NCBI RefSeq assembly: GCF_002211365.1
Contig: NZ_LOKZ01000001.1
Location: 744,001-808,000 of the forward strand
Reading direction: 5' to 3'
Origin: Rhizobium sp. R711
GTDB lineage: Bacteria > Pseudomonadota > Alphaproteobacteria > Rhizobiales > Rhizobiaceae
Length of the DNA: 64,000 bases
Below, piece by piece: positions 27,617 through 36,806 of the stretch. Under the pieces are notes generated by a model. It saw only the letters and a list, made by a program, of their open reading frames with translations. It did no database searches and was not told the origin of the DNA. How positions within the stretch are numbered: the first letter of the stretch is position 1; the number at the start of each line of letters is the position of its first letter. A program made the position numbers and the translations under genes.

Positions 27617-29200
27617 CTAGTAACCGATTGCACAGCCATCCTTGCGTGGATCCGACGCACCGGTAAGAGTTCCTTTTTCCCAATCGATCAGCACCGCCTG
27701 GCCGCCGCCGAGAGGCTTGGGTGCAGTCACGACCACGTGGCCGCGCTCTTGGAGATCTGCCATGATCGACGCGTCCACGCCTCGTTCCGCCTCGACGCGG
27801 CCGTTCTGATAGTAGACCCTCGCTGCATCGATTGCCAACTGCAGATCCATGCTGAAATCGATGAGGTTGGAGAGGAGATGGACATGCCCGAAGGGCTGGT
27901 AGCCGCCACCCATGACGCCGAATGGCATGATTACGCGCCCGTCCTTCGCGGCCATGCCGGGCATGATTGTATGCAGCGGCCGCTTCCGTGGCGCGATCGC
28001 ATTCGGATGCCCCCCTATCAAGCGAAAGCTGGTTCCGCGATTTTGAAGCAGCACGCCGGACCTTGGGCCGACGATACCGCTGCCAAACGACGAAAAGGTC
28101 GAATTGATGAACGACACGGCATTGCGGTCGCGATCGACGACCGAGATATATACCGTGTCGCTCGACGGCAGGTTCATGTTTGGAAGATGTGTCATCGCTC
28201 GCATGGAATCGATCTCTCCAGCGAGTGCGTCGGAATATCGTCGTGAGAGCAGCTGCTTGACCGGCACATGGATCTTGTCCTGGTCCCCCAGATAAAGATC
28301 GCGGTCGCGATAGGCGAGCCTGCCGGCCTCTATTTCGAGGTGCAGGCGCTCCGCGCTATCTGCACGCAGCGCCCCGACATCGAAATTCGAGAGAATGTTC
28401 AGCATCAGAAGCGCCGTCATGGCCTGATTGTTCGGCGGCATCTGATAGATGTCGTAGCCGCGGTAGTTTGTGCTGACCGGTTCAACATAGTCTCCTGACG
28501 TCGCGGCAAAATCGTCCATTGTATGCAAGCCGCCCAGAGCTCGGAGCCGCTCAACGATGTCAGCGGCCACTTCTCCATCGTAGAATCCGTAGCGGCCTTT
28601 CGCCGCGATCGTGCGCAGGGTTGCAGCAAGTTCCGGCTGGACATGGACATCGCCCTGCGCATAGGCCGCTCCGCTCTTCAGAAAGATGCGCGCGGCGTGC
28701 TCGTCGCAAAGCGTCGCAACGCTTTCCCGCCAATCAAAGGCGACGCGGTCGTGGACGACGTATCCGTTCTCCGCATAGGCTATCGCCGGCGCGAGCACCT
28801 CGGCGATTCCCTTTTCTCCATGGTCCTCCAGCAACCTGCACCAAGCGTCAATGGCACCGGGAATTGTGACGGAATGCGGTCCCGAAGTTGGAACCTCGAG
28901 GAAGTTCCTGCTGCGGTACCAATCGAGTGTCGCGGCCGCCGGCGATCGGCCAGAGCCGTTGAACGCCCGAACGGTGCCGCCGCCCCCGCAAGAAAACAGC
29001 ACGAAACAGTCGCCGCCGATGCCTGTCGATTGCGGTTCGACGACCGCCTGCACTGCGCAAGCGCAGACCGCAGCGTCCATGGCGTTGCCGCCCGATCTCA
29101 GCATCTCGATTGCAGCCAATGTCGACAGCGGATGCGATGTCGCCACCATGGCCTCCATAGCGCGGACGGGAGATCGTCCGGGAAACTGAAAATCACGCAT
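27617..29200 (-). CDS. Gamma-glutamyltransferase family protein
   Basis: The 527-residue protein is an N-terminal-nucleophile hydrolase of the GGT family, which cleaves and transfers gamma-glutamyl groups from glutathione and related peptides. The self-processing threonine is in SDTVYISVVD (T349); NGSGRSP (81-87) supplies the substrate-binding arginine and GVMGGGYQPFGHV the small-subunit glycines. No convincing signal peptide is present, so it may be a cytoplasmic YwrD-type enzyme rather than periplasmic GGT. It overlaps no other gene and lies upstream of the cyclase with 161 bases between. Confidence 0.87.
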   Translation of the reverse strand: MRDFQFPGRSPVRAMEAMVATSHPLSTLAAIEMLRSGGNAMDAAVCACAVQAVVEPQSTGIGGDCFVLFSCGGGGTVRAFNGSGRSPAAATLDWYRSRNFLEVPTSGPHSVTIPGAIDAWCRLLEDHGEKGIAEVLAPAIAYAENGYVVHDRVAFDWRESVATLCDEHAARIFLKSGAAYAQGDVHVQPELAATLRTIAAKGRYGFYDGEVAADIVERLRALGGLHTMDDFAATSGDYVEPVSTNYRGYDIYQMPPNNQAMTALLMLNILSNFDVGALRADSAERLHLEIEAGRLAYRDRDLYLGDQDKIHVPVKQLLSRRYSDALAGEIDSMRAMTHLPNMNLPSSDTVYISVVDRDRNAVSFINSTFSSFGSGIVGPRSGVLLQNRGTSFRLIGGHPNAIAPRKRPLHTIMPGMAAKDGRVIMPFGVMGGGYQPFGHVHLLSNLIDFSMDLQLAIDAARVYYQNGRVEAERGVDASIMADLQERGHVVVTAPKPLGGGQAVLIDWEKGTLTGASDPRKDGCAIGY

Positions 29201-29358
29201 CGTCTTCTCCGTCGTTCATTGCTGGCAATCTCTAAGCGATCATCTCTGGCGATTTATGCCCGGGCCGTGGACCAGCCCAGGCCAAGCTGGAAATTGCCTG
29301 CGGCCCGTCGTCGTCATCGCCACCCAGAGAAGCTGCTCTCGCCGCCTGTCTGATCCGA

Positions 29359-29955
29359 TCACGCCGTGCCTGGGGCAATGCATCGAAAATGCTGCGAAAG
29401 TGCCTTGCCCCTAAACATCGGATGCCAGAAATCTTCGAAATCGGCGTACGTCATCGTGATTGAGAACATTGTGTCGGTAATGTGTTTAAAGCCCACGTCC
29501 TCAAATACCTGACGCAACTCGCCTTTCGCGGCCGCCTGGCAGATGGCAACCCTTTGCCTGCCGCTTCCGGTTCGAGCGCGAGCACAGCATCCCAAAACAA
29601 GCGCCAACTCGGTATACCGCTGACAGCCCAAACCGCTGCCGCGGCGACGGCACCCGGCTTCATAACACGGCTCATTTCCTGCAGGGCGAGACGTGCACCC
29701 GCCACAAAATGAAGCACCGGGAGAAAATAGATGCCATCGAAAATCGTTGCCTCGGTAAGGCAAGGCACAGACATCTGTCTGCCGCCGCAAGCGCAGGGCT
29801 GTCAAGGAGTCTTCCTCGAAGTCTTCCGCCTCGAGGGTTTCCACCCCCGGATGGGCTGCCAGTGGCAGAGTATGGCTGCCACTAAGACGCTGGCTCGAGC
29901 GCCCCATGCTGGCGTCATAAGCTTCCGGACCTTTGGTGACGAAGTTAGACGGCAT
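29359..29955 (-). pseudogene. Decayed SAM-dependent methyltransferase
   Basis: Fragments of one class I methyltransferase appear in different frames: MPSNFVTKGPEAYDASMGR at the N-terminus (29955), FLPVLHFVAGARLALQEMSR and VMKPGAVAAAAVWA in the middle, and GELRQVFEDVGFKHITDTMF, ADFEDFWHPMF at the C-terminus. The glycine-rich SAM motif I expected between the first two pieces is absent, so there is an internal deletion as well as shifts. A frame of 198 codons is open through the region by chance. It is not expected to be active. Confidence 0.65.
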
Positions 29956-30247
29956 GTGCCTTCGGCATCCCTCGACTCGTCTCAGTTACACGCTTCTATA
30001 GCCGCAACACTATAGCGGTTGCGTCTGAACAGACTATTCTTCGTGGCGCATTCCTGTCGATGACCATTGTCGGGCCTGAAGCGGTCACCACCTGGACTCC
30101 GGCATCTACGCGGTCTACGTTACTGTCGCGGTGAGCCTGACATTGCACAAGGTCTGGTCCCTTCGTGTTGCAGCCGAAAGAACTGCGGTCGGTGCCTGCA
30201 CTTCCCCTCACAATTCAACGTGGTTGCAACACGTGGAAGGAGTTTCC

Positions 30248-30658
30248 ATGGCCGATGCTCAATGCGCCTGCGGTGCCCTCAGACTGTTGCTTAAAGGACG
30301 GCCGCAATTGACGGCGCTCTGTCACTGTTTTGCATGCCAGCGAAGAACAGGCGCACCTTTCAGCGCCAACGCATTTTACGCGATCGATTGTGTCGAAGTA
30401 TCGGGAGCGTCGACGGAATATAGTCGCACCGCCGATAGTGGTCGCAAGGTCCGCATGTATTTTTGCCCCACCTGCGGTTCGACCGTCTATTGGAAAGCCG
30501 ACGCCGCGCCGTCCTGGATCGGTGTGGCGGTCGGTTCATTTGCCGACCCGGCCTATACGCCGCCCTCTATGTCAGTCTTTGAGCAATCGAAACATCCGTG
30601 GGTGCAGTTTGAGGGCGCGCTAGAGCATTTCGAAGGTCTTTCAGCCCGCCAAAGCTAG
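30248..30658 (+). CDS. GFA-family zinc protein (glutathione-dependent formaldehyde-activating type)
   Basis: The 136-residue protein has the zinc-binding cysteines of the GFA/CENP-V fold: CACGALRLL at 6-14, HCFACQRRTGAPFS and YFCPTCGSTVYWK. Enzymes of this family bind glutathione and zinc and some speed formation of S-hydroxymethylglutathione, while most have no assigned role. The ATG follows AAGGAG (30238-30243). It stands alone in the accessory region. Confidence 0.85.
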   Translation: MADAQCACGALRLLLKGRPQLTALCHCFACQRRTGAPFSANAFYAIDCVEVSGASTEYSRTADSGRKVRMYFCPTCGSTVYWKADAAPSWIGVAVGSFADPAYTPPSMSVFEQSKHPWVQFEGALEHFEGLSARQS

Positions 30659-30886
30659 GGGAACACCTTCTTGTTGCAAGTTGCCGCTGTGCAGGCACCC
30701 TTGCCCGCATTTGCCCTCGCCCGCCATCGTGAACTGGCCAGGCATTGAGACGCGGCGGAACGGATTTATTGCCGCCGCCGTTCATCGATCGGGGAGTTCA
30801 AGACATTTTTAGCTGTCGGCACTGAAAAGATGATGATGCAACGGCGCAGGCTGGATCCTATTAGCTTTGCCGGGAGAGGAGATGGT

Positions 30887-31269
30887 GATGAAGCGCTTTG
30901 CGATAGCGGTTGACGCTGCGCTCCTGCTGGCGAAAAGGCCGCACAGGGTCCATCCAATCACGCCATGGTGGCCCCGACGCTCTTGCGGTCCCAGGTCGTG
31001 TCCCGCCTCTATTCGGCCGTTCGCAATGGCGATCTTGCTAAGAGAGAAGCTGAAATACAGCTTGATTATTTTCAGTGACCGGGTGCTACAGCGGTACGCA
31101 TGGACTATCGCCAGTAAACTTGATTGACGAATCCCTATTGCGCCGAATATACGCCGTAACACTGCTTCACGCCGACGCATTGGTCACTAGGGAACCTGGC
31201 CTTGTCGCGGCGGCGCAGTCCAAGGTTCGGCTCGCCTCAGTCAAGGATCCGCTCACCACGATCGCGTGA
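30887..31269 (+). pseudogene. Decayed PIN-domain (VapC-like) toxin
   Basis: Pieces in different frames line up with a PIN-domain toxin: MKRFAIAVDAALLLA near 30890, APTLLRSQVVSRLYSAVRNG around 30970, DRVLQRYAWTIASKLD around 31080 and AVTLLHADALVTREPGLVAA around 31170. At least three frame changes and internal stops break it. The upstream sequence at 30838-30890 could encode the tail of the partner antitoxin (RRLDPISFAGRGDGDEA), but this is short and weak. A functional toxin is not expected. Confidence 0.6.
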
Positions 31270-31358
31270 GGTTCGCAATTGGCACAACTCCAGAGCGACT
31301 GCTTTCGGCCCCAAGGCGGAAAAACTATGCGGCAATATACGAACTGCTAATCCAAACT

Positions 31359-31733
31359 TCAGAGGCCTTGGACAACATTGACCAATTGAGTCATATCCGT
31401 TGGCTTTCCAAGATTAGGCACGTCAGCAAAGACGGCGTGCCTTGCAAGCTCTGATGCATCAAGAGCGGTTGCGAGAACGAACGGCACCTCCAGTGACTTC
31501 AAGAGGAGCGCAACAGGTGTGACGGTCTCCCTTCCCAGGGTGACATCCAGGACTGCTGCGTCGGGACGCTGTTCGCTCAAAAGGTCCAGCGCATGATCTA
31601 CCGAGCTTGCCGGTCCCAGCACTTCGAAGCCAACGTCGATCAATGCGCGTTCCAGTTCCACGGCAAGAATGTACTCGTCCTCGACGACAAGGACGATCCT
31701 GCGTTCAGTTCCGCCGTCGGCAGGTGTGCTCAT
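31359..31733 (-). CDS. Single-domain response regulator
   Basis: The 124-residue protein is a receiver domain only. The acidic pair is in VLVVEDEYILAVELE, the phospho-acceptor Asp is in PDAAVLDVTLG (about residue 62), the conserved Thr position is in FVLATALD and the Lys in NLGKPTDM. With no output domain, it likely passes phosphoryl groups or acts by protein contact. It lies downstream of an HWE kinase with seven bases between, so the two form one operon. Confidence 0.87.
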   Translation of the reverse strand: MSTPADGGTERRIVLVVEDEYILAVELERALIDVGFEVLGPASSVDHALDLLSEQRPDAAVLDVTLGRETVTPVALLLKSLEVPFVLATALDASELARHAVFADVPNLGKPTDMTQLVNVVQGL

Positions 31734-31740
31734 GGTAGCC

Positions 31741-32718
31741 CTAAATCGGAAATCTGAATATCGCGGTTAAACCCTGGGCGGCGTAGTTAAGTTCCACGTT
31801 CCCGCCAATGTGTGCGGTCGTTCCCTCAATCAGTTCGGTGCCGTACCCTTTGTGCCTTGGCGGCGTTACCGGAGGCCCATTTTCCTCGCGCCACACGCAT
31901 TTCACGTAAGGCCGGTTCCTTGGGCCACTTTCCACAGACCATTCTACGGACAAACTGCCATCGGGAACGGTCAACGCGCCGTACTTCGCGGCATTGGTCG
32001 CCAATTCGTGAAATATCATGCTCATCGAAACGACCTTCGAAGGATTGATCTCGACGGAGGGGCCCTCGCAATGGAGACGTTCTGCGGCATGCTCGCCGAC
32101 CGATTGCCGAATAAGCTCGTCGAGATCAGCGGTATCGACGGTCGCGGCTATCTCCTGGGCGCGAAGTGTCACTTCAAGCCGCGCCAAGAAGCTGTCGCGG
32201 TAGTCGACGCCGGTGCGACCTTCCGCCGGCGTCGCCCTGGCGAGGACCCGCACCACCGAGAAGAGGTTCTTCATGCGGTGCCGCATCTCCGATAGGATGA
32301 AGTCATGCTCGGCTTCGTGACGCCGTTGTTCCGTGACATCCTCGAAGATAACGAGGATGCTCATGCTATTGTCGTCGGGATGAGCCAGTCGTCGCGCATC
32401 AACGAGGATCGTGCGCTTTCCAATCATGGGAAAGTTGTGCCGTACCTCAAAACCGATGACAGCTGCCGCTTTCGGAATAACTAACTCGATGAGTCGCCGA
32501 AGTTCATCAATGTCCCATTGCCCGTTGCCAAGGGTGAAGAAGCTCTCTCCAATGATGTCATCCCGCTCGACCCGGAACGTCTTCAAGAAGGCGTGGTTTG
32601 CAGTCGACACACACATGCCTTGATCGAGAACGATAACCGGCTGGGTCATTGTGTCGACAATGCCTTGCGCCTGGACATGTCCGGCCCTCAACAACCGGTA
32701 AAGGTCTTCCAACAACAT
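31741..32718 (-). CDS. HWE-family sensor histidine kinase with PAS domain
   Basis: The 325-residue protein begins MLLEDLYRLLRAGHVQAQGI and has a PAS domain (about 20-135: MTQPVIVLDQGMCVSTANHA) and an HWE kinase core. The phospho-acceptor is in EMRHRMKNLFSVVRVLARAT, ATP-binding in FHELATNAAKYGAL and the HWE tryptophan-glutamate in CVWREENG. There are no membrane segments, so it senses an internal signal. It is co-transcribed with the receiver protein. A frame to 32784 is open upstream, but the chosen start fits the family. HWE kinases often control general-stress or light responses; the signal is unknown. Confidence 0.88.
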   Translation of the reverse strand: MLLEDLYRLLRAGHVQAQGIVDTMTQPVIVLDQGMCVSTANHAFLKTFRVERDDIIGESFFTLGNGQWDIDELRRLIELVIPKAAAVIGFEVRHNFPMIGKRTILVDARRLAHPDDNSMSILVIFEDVTEQRRHEAEHDFILSEMRHRMKNLFSVVRVLARATPAEGRTGVDYRDSFLARLEVTLRAQEIAATVDTADLDELIRQSVGEHAAERLHCEGPSVEINPSKVVSMSMIFHELATNAAKYGALTVPDGSLSVEWSVESGPRNRPYVKCVWREENGPPVTPPRHKGYGTELIEGTTAHIGGNVELNYAAQGLTAIFRFPI

Positions 32719-33299
32719 GCAAAATTCCTTCGGTAGCGCGCTGCGGTCATGGTCGATAATTAATACCGCGAGCCAACCCGGCAAGGGACAGATGCCATTG
32801 GCCGCATGACCGCTTGTGACGAGATTTTCGCAAGCAGTCGACCCACGCGAACAAGCGCAACCCGAGATTTTAACGACGCCTTTTAGCCGGCGCCCCTCAG
32901 GGTCTGCGGCCTCATAGTCAATCTCGCGTGGGACGATGTGCCTGCCGTCCCGCTTTTGATCTCATCCGACCGACGCCGGCGGAGAAGAGCGCAGATTTCG
33001 CCCGCCGCGTCACCCGCCCGCGGCATCGAGCAAGAACGTTCTTAACTTGCAGGGGGCAGGTGGCGGCACTGACGCTAGGTGTTCGACGGCGAAAATCGAC
33101 AGGTGCGCCTCGCGCATTTCGGCCGGCTTGCAATTGCTCCGCGACGCCGCCGAGAAAGTGAAGTTCTCACCGCGTGTGGTAAGTGGCGCACCTTGGCGGA
33201 TCTCGACGGCGATGAAATAGTGGGTCGCATTCATCTCGGCCAGTCGATTTCCTATCGCATCGTGGGAGAGCGATTGACAACGGCAGCCTCAAACGCAAA
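32719..33299. other. Gap between the HWE kinase and cysK, no gene supported
   Basis: About 580 bases hold several short open frames on both strands, none with a family signature, good ribosome site or consistent codon pattern. The kinase promoter should lie near 32720-32850. I found no tRNA or repeat here. Confidence 0.4.
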
Positions 33300-33317
33300 G
33301 GGCGCCAGGAGGCGCCC
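33300..33317 (-). terminator. Possible terminator after cysK
   Basis: GGGCGCC (33300-33306) and GGCGCCC (33311-33317) form a seven-pair stem with a four-base loop, about 27 bases beyond the cysK stop, followed on the minus strand by CTTTGCGTTT, a broken T tract. Confidence 0.55.
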
Positions 33318-33343
33318 CAACTTTCAGAGCAAGGAACGGCCTT

Positions 33344-34306
33344 TTAGCTGCCGAGGCCGTCGAAGAGTGCGGTAGAGAGATAGCGTTCGGCAAAGGACGG
33401 AATGATCACGACGATGTTCTTCCCGGCATTCTCCTCGCGGATGCCGATTTTGATCGCGGCCATCAGTGCCGCGCCGGAGGAGATGCCGACCGGCACACCT
33501 TCTAGCTTGGCGACCTCGCGGGCAAGTTCCAGCGCCTCAGGGCTGCTCACAGTGACGATTTCGTCGTAGATATGTGTGTCGAGGATTGCCGGCGCAAAGC
33601 CTGCGCCGATGCCCTGGATCTTGTGCGGCCCCGGCTGTCCGCCGGAAAGAACCGGAGATTCCGCCGGCTCGACGGCGACGACCTTGAGGCCGGGCTTCTT
33701 CGATTTCAGCACTTGGCCCGCGCCCGTAATGGTGCCGCCGGTGCCGACGCCGGAAACCAGGATATCGACCGCACCGTCGGTGTCATTCCAGATTTCCTCG
33801 GCTGTCGTGCGGCGATGGATTTCCGGATTGGCCGGGTTTTCGAACTGCTGGGGGATAATGGCGTCAGGGAGGGTCGCCGCCAGCTCCTCGGCCTTGGCGA
33901 TCGCCCCCTTCATTCCCTTGGGACCTTCGGTGAGAACGAGTTCGGCGCCGAGCAGCGCCAGCATCTTGCGGCGCTCGATGGACATGGTTTCCGGCATCGT
34001 CAGGATCAGTTTGTATCCCTTGGCAGCCGCGGCAAAGGCCAGCGCGATACCGGTATTGCCCGATGTCGGCTCGATCAGCGTCGTCTTGCCGGGTGAAATC
34101 TTGCCCTGCGACTCCAGCGACTCGATCATTGCGACGCCGATACGGTCCTTCACGGAAGCGATCGGATTGAAGAACTCCAGCTTGGCGAGGAGGTTGGCCT
34201 TGACGCCCTTCGCCTTGGCGAGCTTGTCGAGCCGCACGATCGGCGTGTCACCGATGGTTTCGGTGATCGAGGAATAGATGCGGCCGCGGCCCGGTTTCTT
34301 CGACAT
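33344..34306 (-). CDS. cysK: Cysteine synthase A (O-acetylserine sulfhydrylase)
   Basis: The 320-residue PLP enzyme makes cysteine from O-acetylserine and sulfide. The PLP lysine is in [15 protein letters not shown] (about residue 52), the substrate loop is [13 protein letters not shown] and the glycine-rich phosphate clamp is [12 protein letters not shown]. It also shows [13 protein letters not shown]. An in-frame ATG at 34348 adds unneeded residues; [14 protein letters not shown] fits the family. Single gene with its own terminator-like hairpin. Confidence 0.95.
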   Translation of the reverse strand: MSKKPGRGRIYSSITETIGDTPIVRLDKLAKAKGVKANLLAKLEFFNPIASVKDRIGVAMIESLESQGKISPGKTTLIEPTSGNTGIALAFAAAAKGYKLILTMPETMSIERRKMLALLGAELVLTEGPKGMKGAIAKAEELAATLPDAIIPQQFENPANPEIHRRTTAEEIWNDTDGAVDILVSGVGTGGTITGAGQVLKSKKPGLKVVAVEPAESPVLSGGQPGPHKIQGIGAGFAPAILDTHIYDEIVTVSSPEALELAREVAKLEGVPVGISSGAALMAAIKIGIREENAGKNIVVIIPSFAERYLSTALFDGLGS

Positions 34307-34438
34307 GAGGCTCTCCCTTGGTGAAATGTGCGGAGAGAATAGGGTCAAAGACGGATGGAGGCCAGTGCGGCTTCATCCGCCAGACGCGGTCAGGCGAGAA
34401 AAAATCCTTTAGGAACTAGGCTTAGCCGAATGAATTTT

Positions 34439-35056
34439 TCAGGCCGCGCGGGTGGCAATGAAGGCTGCTGTGCCGGCGAGAATACCTGCGGCCGTCTTGT
34501 TCAGCGCCGCCAGCGCACGCGGCTGCTTGAGCATCAGCCGGGCGCGTGACGCAAGCAGCATATAGGGTATCAGAACCACCAGCAGGACGACGAAGGTGGT
34601 CGCCAAAAGGACGCCATATTCGCGAAGCCCGATGCTGTTGATGTCGATCAACGTCGGCACCAGTGCGACGTAGAAAAGCATGGTTTTGGGATTGCCGAGC
34701 GTCACCAGCAGGCCGGACAGGAAGCTCATGCCGACATTGCTCGCCTTCTTGGCTGCGATGTGCTGGGGCAGCAGCCCGGCCGTCCAGAGCTTGTACGCGA
34801 TGTAGCAGAGATAGAGCGCACCGGCGATCTTGATGACAATGAAGACTTCGGTGAACGTTTGTGCCACGAAGGCAAGCCCGAGAATGACGGCGGTGAGATA
34901 GGTCATATCGCCAAGCACAAGGCCGAGGCCCATGAAAAACGTCTCGCGAAAACTCGAGCCGAGCGCACGGGCGACGATCGCCGTGATGCCCGGTCCAGGA
35001 ATTGCCGCCGCAATAAAGAGCGCCGCTGCGTATGCGAAAAGGGCGGTAAACGACAT
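34439..35056 (-). CDS. LysE/RhtB-family amino-acid exporter
   Basis: The 205-residue inner-membrane protein has five to six hydrophobic segments and the family signature AAAIPGPGITAIVARALGSS at residues 17-36. A second signature lies in SGLLVTLGNPKTMLFYVAL. These carriers expel amino acids or homoserine lactones; the substrate here is not indicated. It is divergent from the dps gene, with 216 bases between. Confidence 0.87.
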   Translation of the reverse strand: MSFTALFAYAAALFIAAAIPGPGITAIVARALGSSFRETFFMGLGLVLGDMTYLTAVILGLAFVAQTFTEVFIVIKIAGALYLCYIAYKLWTAGLLPQHIAAKKASNVGMSFLSGLLVTLGNPKTMLFYVALVPTLIDINSIGLREYGVLLATTFVVLLVVLIPYMLLASRARLMLKQPRALAALNKTAAGILAGTAAFIATRAA

Positions 35057-35272
35057 GACATGAGCTCCTGCTTCAGTCGCCTTCTACGCCTCGGCCCCAT
35101 TGGTTTCAAGCATCCGAGTTCTGTCGCCGGGTTGCGCTTGCCGCTATTGACGCTCGCGATTGTGGTTCTAGTTCCAAGGCGGTGATTACGGCTGGTGGAA
35201 GCTGACAATCGAAGGCGATCTCTGCTCCGACACCTGCCAATGTCCGCCGCTCGCCAAAGGAGGAGACACCCG

Positions 35273-35791
35273 ATGAGCCCCACCGCAGCCGAAAAGCGCA
35301 GACTCGCCCCGCTTGCCACACCGACGGATCTGAAGAGCAATGCCATTCAGGATATCTCGGCCGCTCTGGCCGCGCTGCTGGCTGATGTCTTCGCGCTCTA
35401 CATCAAGACGAAGAATTTCCATTGGCATATGTCGGGACCGCATTTCCGCGATTACCATCTCATGCTCGACGAGCAGGCCGAGCAGATCTTCGCCACGACG
35501 GATGCGATTGCCGAGCGCGCCCGCAAGATCGGCGGTACGACGCTGCGCTCAATCGGCCATATCGGCCGCCTGCAGCGCATCAACGACAATGACGCCGACT
35601 ATGTCACGCCGGAGGACATGCTGGCGGAATTGCGCGACGACAACAAGCAGCTGGTATCGCTCTTGCGCGAGACGCACGATGTCTGCTCCGAGCATAATGA
35701 TTTCGCCACCACGAGCCTGCTGGAAGTCTGGATTGACGAAGCCGAGCGCCGCACCTGGTTCCTGTTCGAGACGACGCGGCAGTCGAAGTAG
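35273..35791 (+). CDS. Dps-family ferritin-like DNA-protection protein
   Basis: The 172-residue protein has the Dps fold with the dinuclear ferroxidase site shared between subunits: TKNFHWHMSGPHFRDYHLML (H and D/E ligands) and LDEQAEQIF. Dps forms a 12-mer that oxidises and stores iron and protects DNA. The ATG at 35273 follows AAAGGAGGAGACACCCG (about 35258-35271). Longer frames to 35195 start before this ribosome site. Confidence 0.9.
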   Translation: MSPTAAEKRRLAPLATPTDLKSNAIQDISAALAALLADVFALYIKTKNFHWHMSGPHFRDYHLMLDEQAEQIFATTDAIAERARKIGGTTLRSIGHIGRLQRINDNDADYVTPEDMLAELRDDNKQLVSLLRETHDVCSEHNDFATTSLLEVWIDEAERRTWFLFETTRQSK

Positions 35792-35806
35792 CTTCGCTGG
35801 CAATGA

Positions 35807-36703
35807 TCAGCCCGCCCGCGCGCGCAACAGCTGCGCAGGCGTCCAGCCGAGGTTCATGCCTGCCGCGGCGACAAGGATGACGGCTGCACCGACCAGTTGC
35901 AGGGGCTGCAACGCATGTCCGAAAGCTACCCGGTCCACAAGGATCGCGGCGATCGGATAGATGAACGACAGCGCCCCTGTCAGATGGATCGGCAGCTTCT
36001 GGATCGCGCCGTAGAGCAGCACATACATCAGCCCGGTATGTACGACACCCATGGTGATCAGGATCGACCACGACTGACTGTCCCCGGGCAGGTCAGAGAA
36101 ATTCATGGTCGGCAGCAGCATCAGCACGCCGGTGGCAACCTGGATCAGCGCGATAAGATGTGGCGGCGTGCCTTTCAGCCGTTTCGCTGCGAGCGCCGCG
36201 AGGGCGTAGAAGAACGCGGCGCCGAGTGCCAGCAGGATGCCGAGGCCGTAACCCTCGTGCCCGCCCGCGGTGGCCGGCTTTGCTTCGACGATAGCCGCCA
36301 TGCCGGCAAAGGCCAGAGTCAGCCAGAACAGCTTTGTGGCGGTGATCCTTTCGCCAAGAAACAAGGCGCCCAGCGCAAGCAGCATGAAGGGTTGCGTGTT
36401 ATAGACGGTCGTCGCGATCGAAATGGATGCATGGCTGTAGGATGCAAAGAGCAGCAACCAGTTGAGAACGATGGCGACGCCGCCGAAGACAGCGATGCCC
36501 GCCGATTTCAAGCTGATGATGCCCGGACGCAAAAGCCCCATACCGGCGCAGACGACGAGCAGGCTGACTGCGCCAAAGAGGCAGCGCCAGAACACCACGC
36601 CACTCACCGGTTGACCCGACATCACTACGAACCAGCCGATTGTCCCCGATATCAGCATTGCCGCGGTCATCTGGGCGGTGCCGGTGCGAATCTCGCCATT
36701 CAT
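35807..36703 (-). CDS. EamA/DMT-family transporter
   Basis: The 298-residue protein has ten hydrophobic segments in two EamA halves: GTIGWFVVMSGQPVSGVVFW begins the first and GYGLGILLALGAAFFYALAA the second, with TTVYNTQPFMLLALGALFLG typical of the repeat end. It exports metabolites such as amino acids in known members. Start at MNGEIRTG because the longer frame (to 37003) overlaps the divergent Lrp gene. It is divergently paired with an Lrp/AsnC regulator, which probably controls it. Confidence 0.85.
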   Translation of the reverse strand: MNGEIRTGTAQMTAAMLISGTIGWFVVMSGQPVSGVVFWRCLFGAVSLLVVCAGMGLLRPGIISLKSAGIAVFGGVAIVLNWLLLFASYSHASISIATTVYNTQPFMLLALGALFLGERITATKLFWLTLAFAGMAAIVEAKPATAGGHEGYGLGILLALGAAFFYALAALAAKRLKGTPPHLIALIQVATGVLMLLPTMNFSDLPGDSQSWSILITMGVVHTGLMYVLLYGAIQKLPIHLTGALSFIYPIAAILVDRVAFGHALQPLQLVGAAVILVAAAGMNLGWTPAQLLRARAG

Positions 36704-36709
36704 CACGTC

Positions 36710-36727
36710 TCTCCATCTCGATGGAGA
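36710..36727. promoter_or_regulatory. Inverted repeat in the eamA-lrp intergenic region
   Basis: TCTCCATC and GATGGAGA form an 8 bp inverted repeat with a two-base centre, six bases upstream of the EamA start and about 80 bases before the Lrp gene. It is a candidate operator for the divergent Lrp-type regulator; the pairing alone does not prove this. Confidence 0.4.
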
Positions 36728-36806
36728 AAGATTATTGTGGTCGCGCCGCAATTTATATAGGTTGCATGAGGTTGATCGTGTCAATGACCTATCATTGTGA
36801 GGAGTA

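Noticed and set aside
30067..30247. Short gene upstream of the GFA gene
   Set aside because: A 24-codon frame (MTIVGPEAVTTW) has no ribosome site and no similarity.
32719..33299. Short genes between the HWE kinase and cysK
   Set aside because: Several 60-100 codon frames, none with ribosome site plus family signature.
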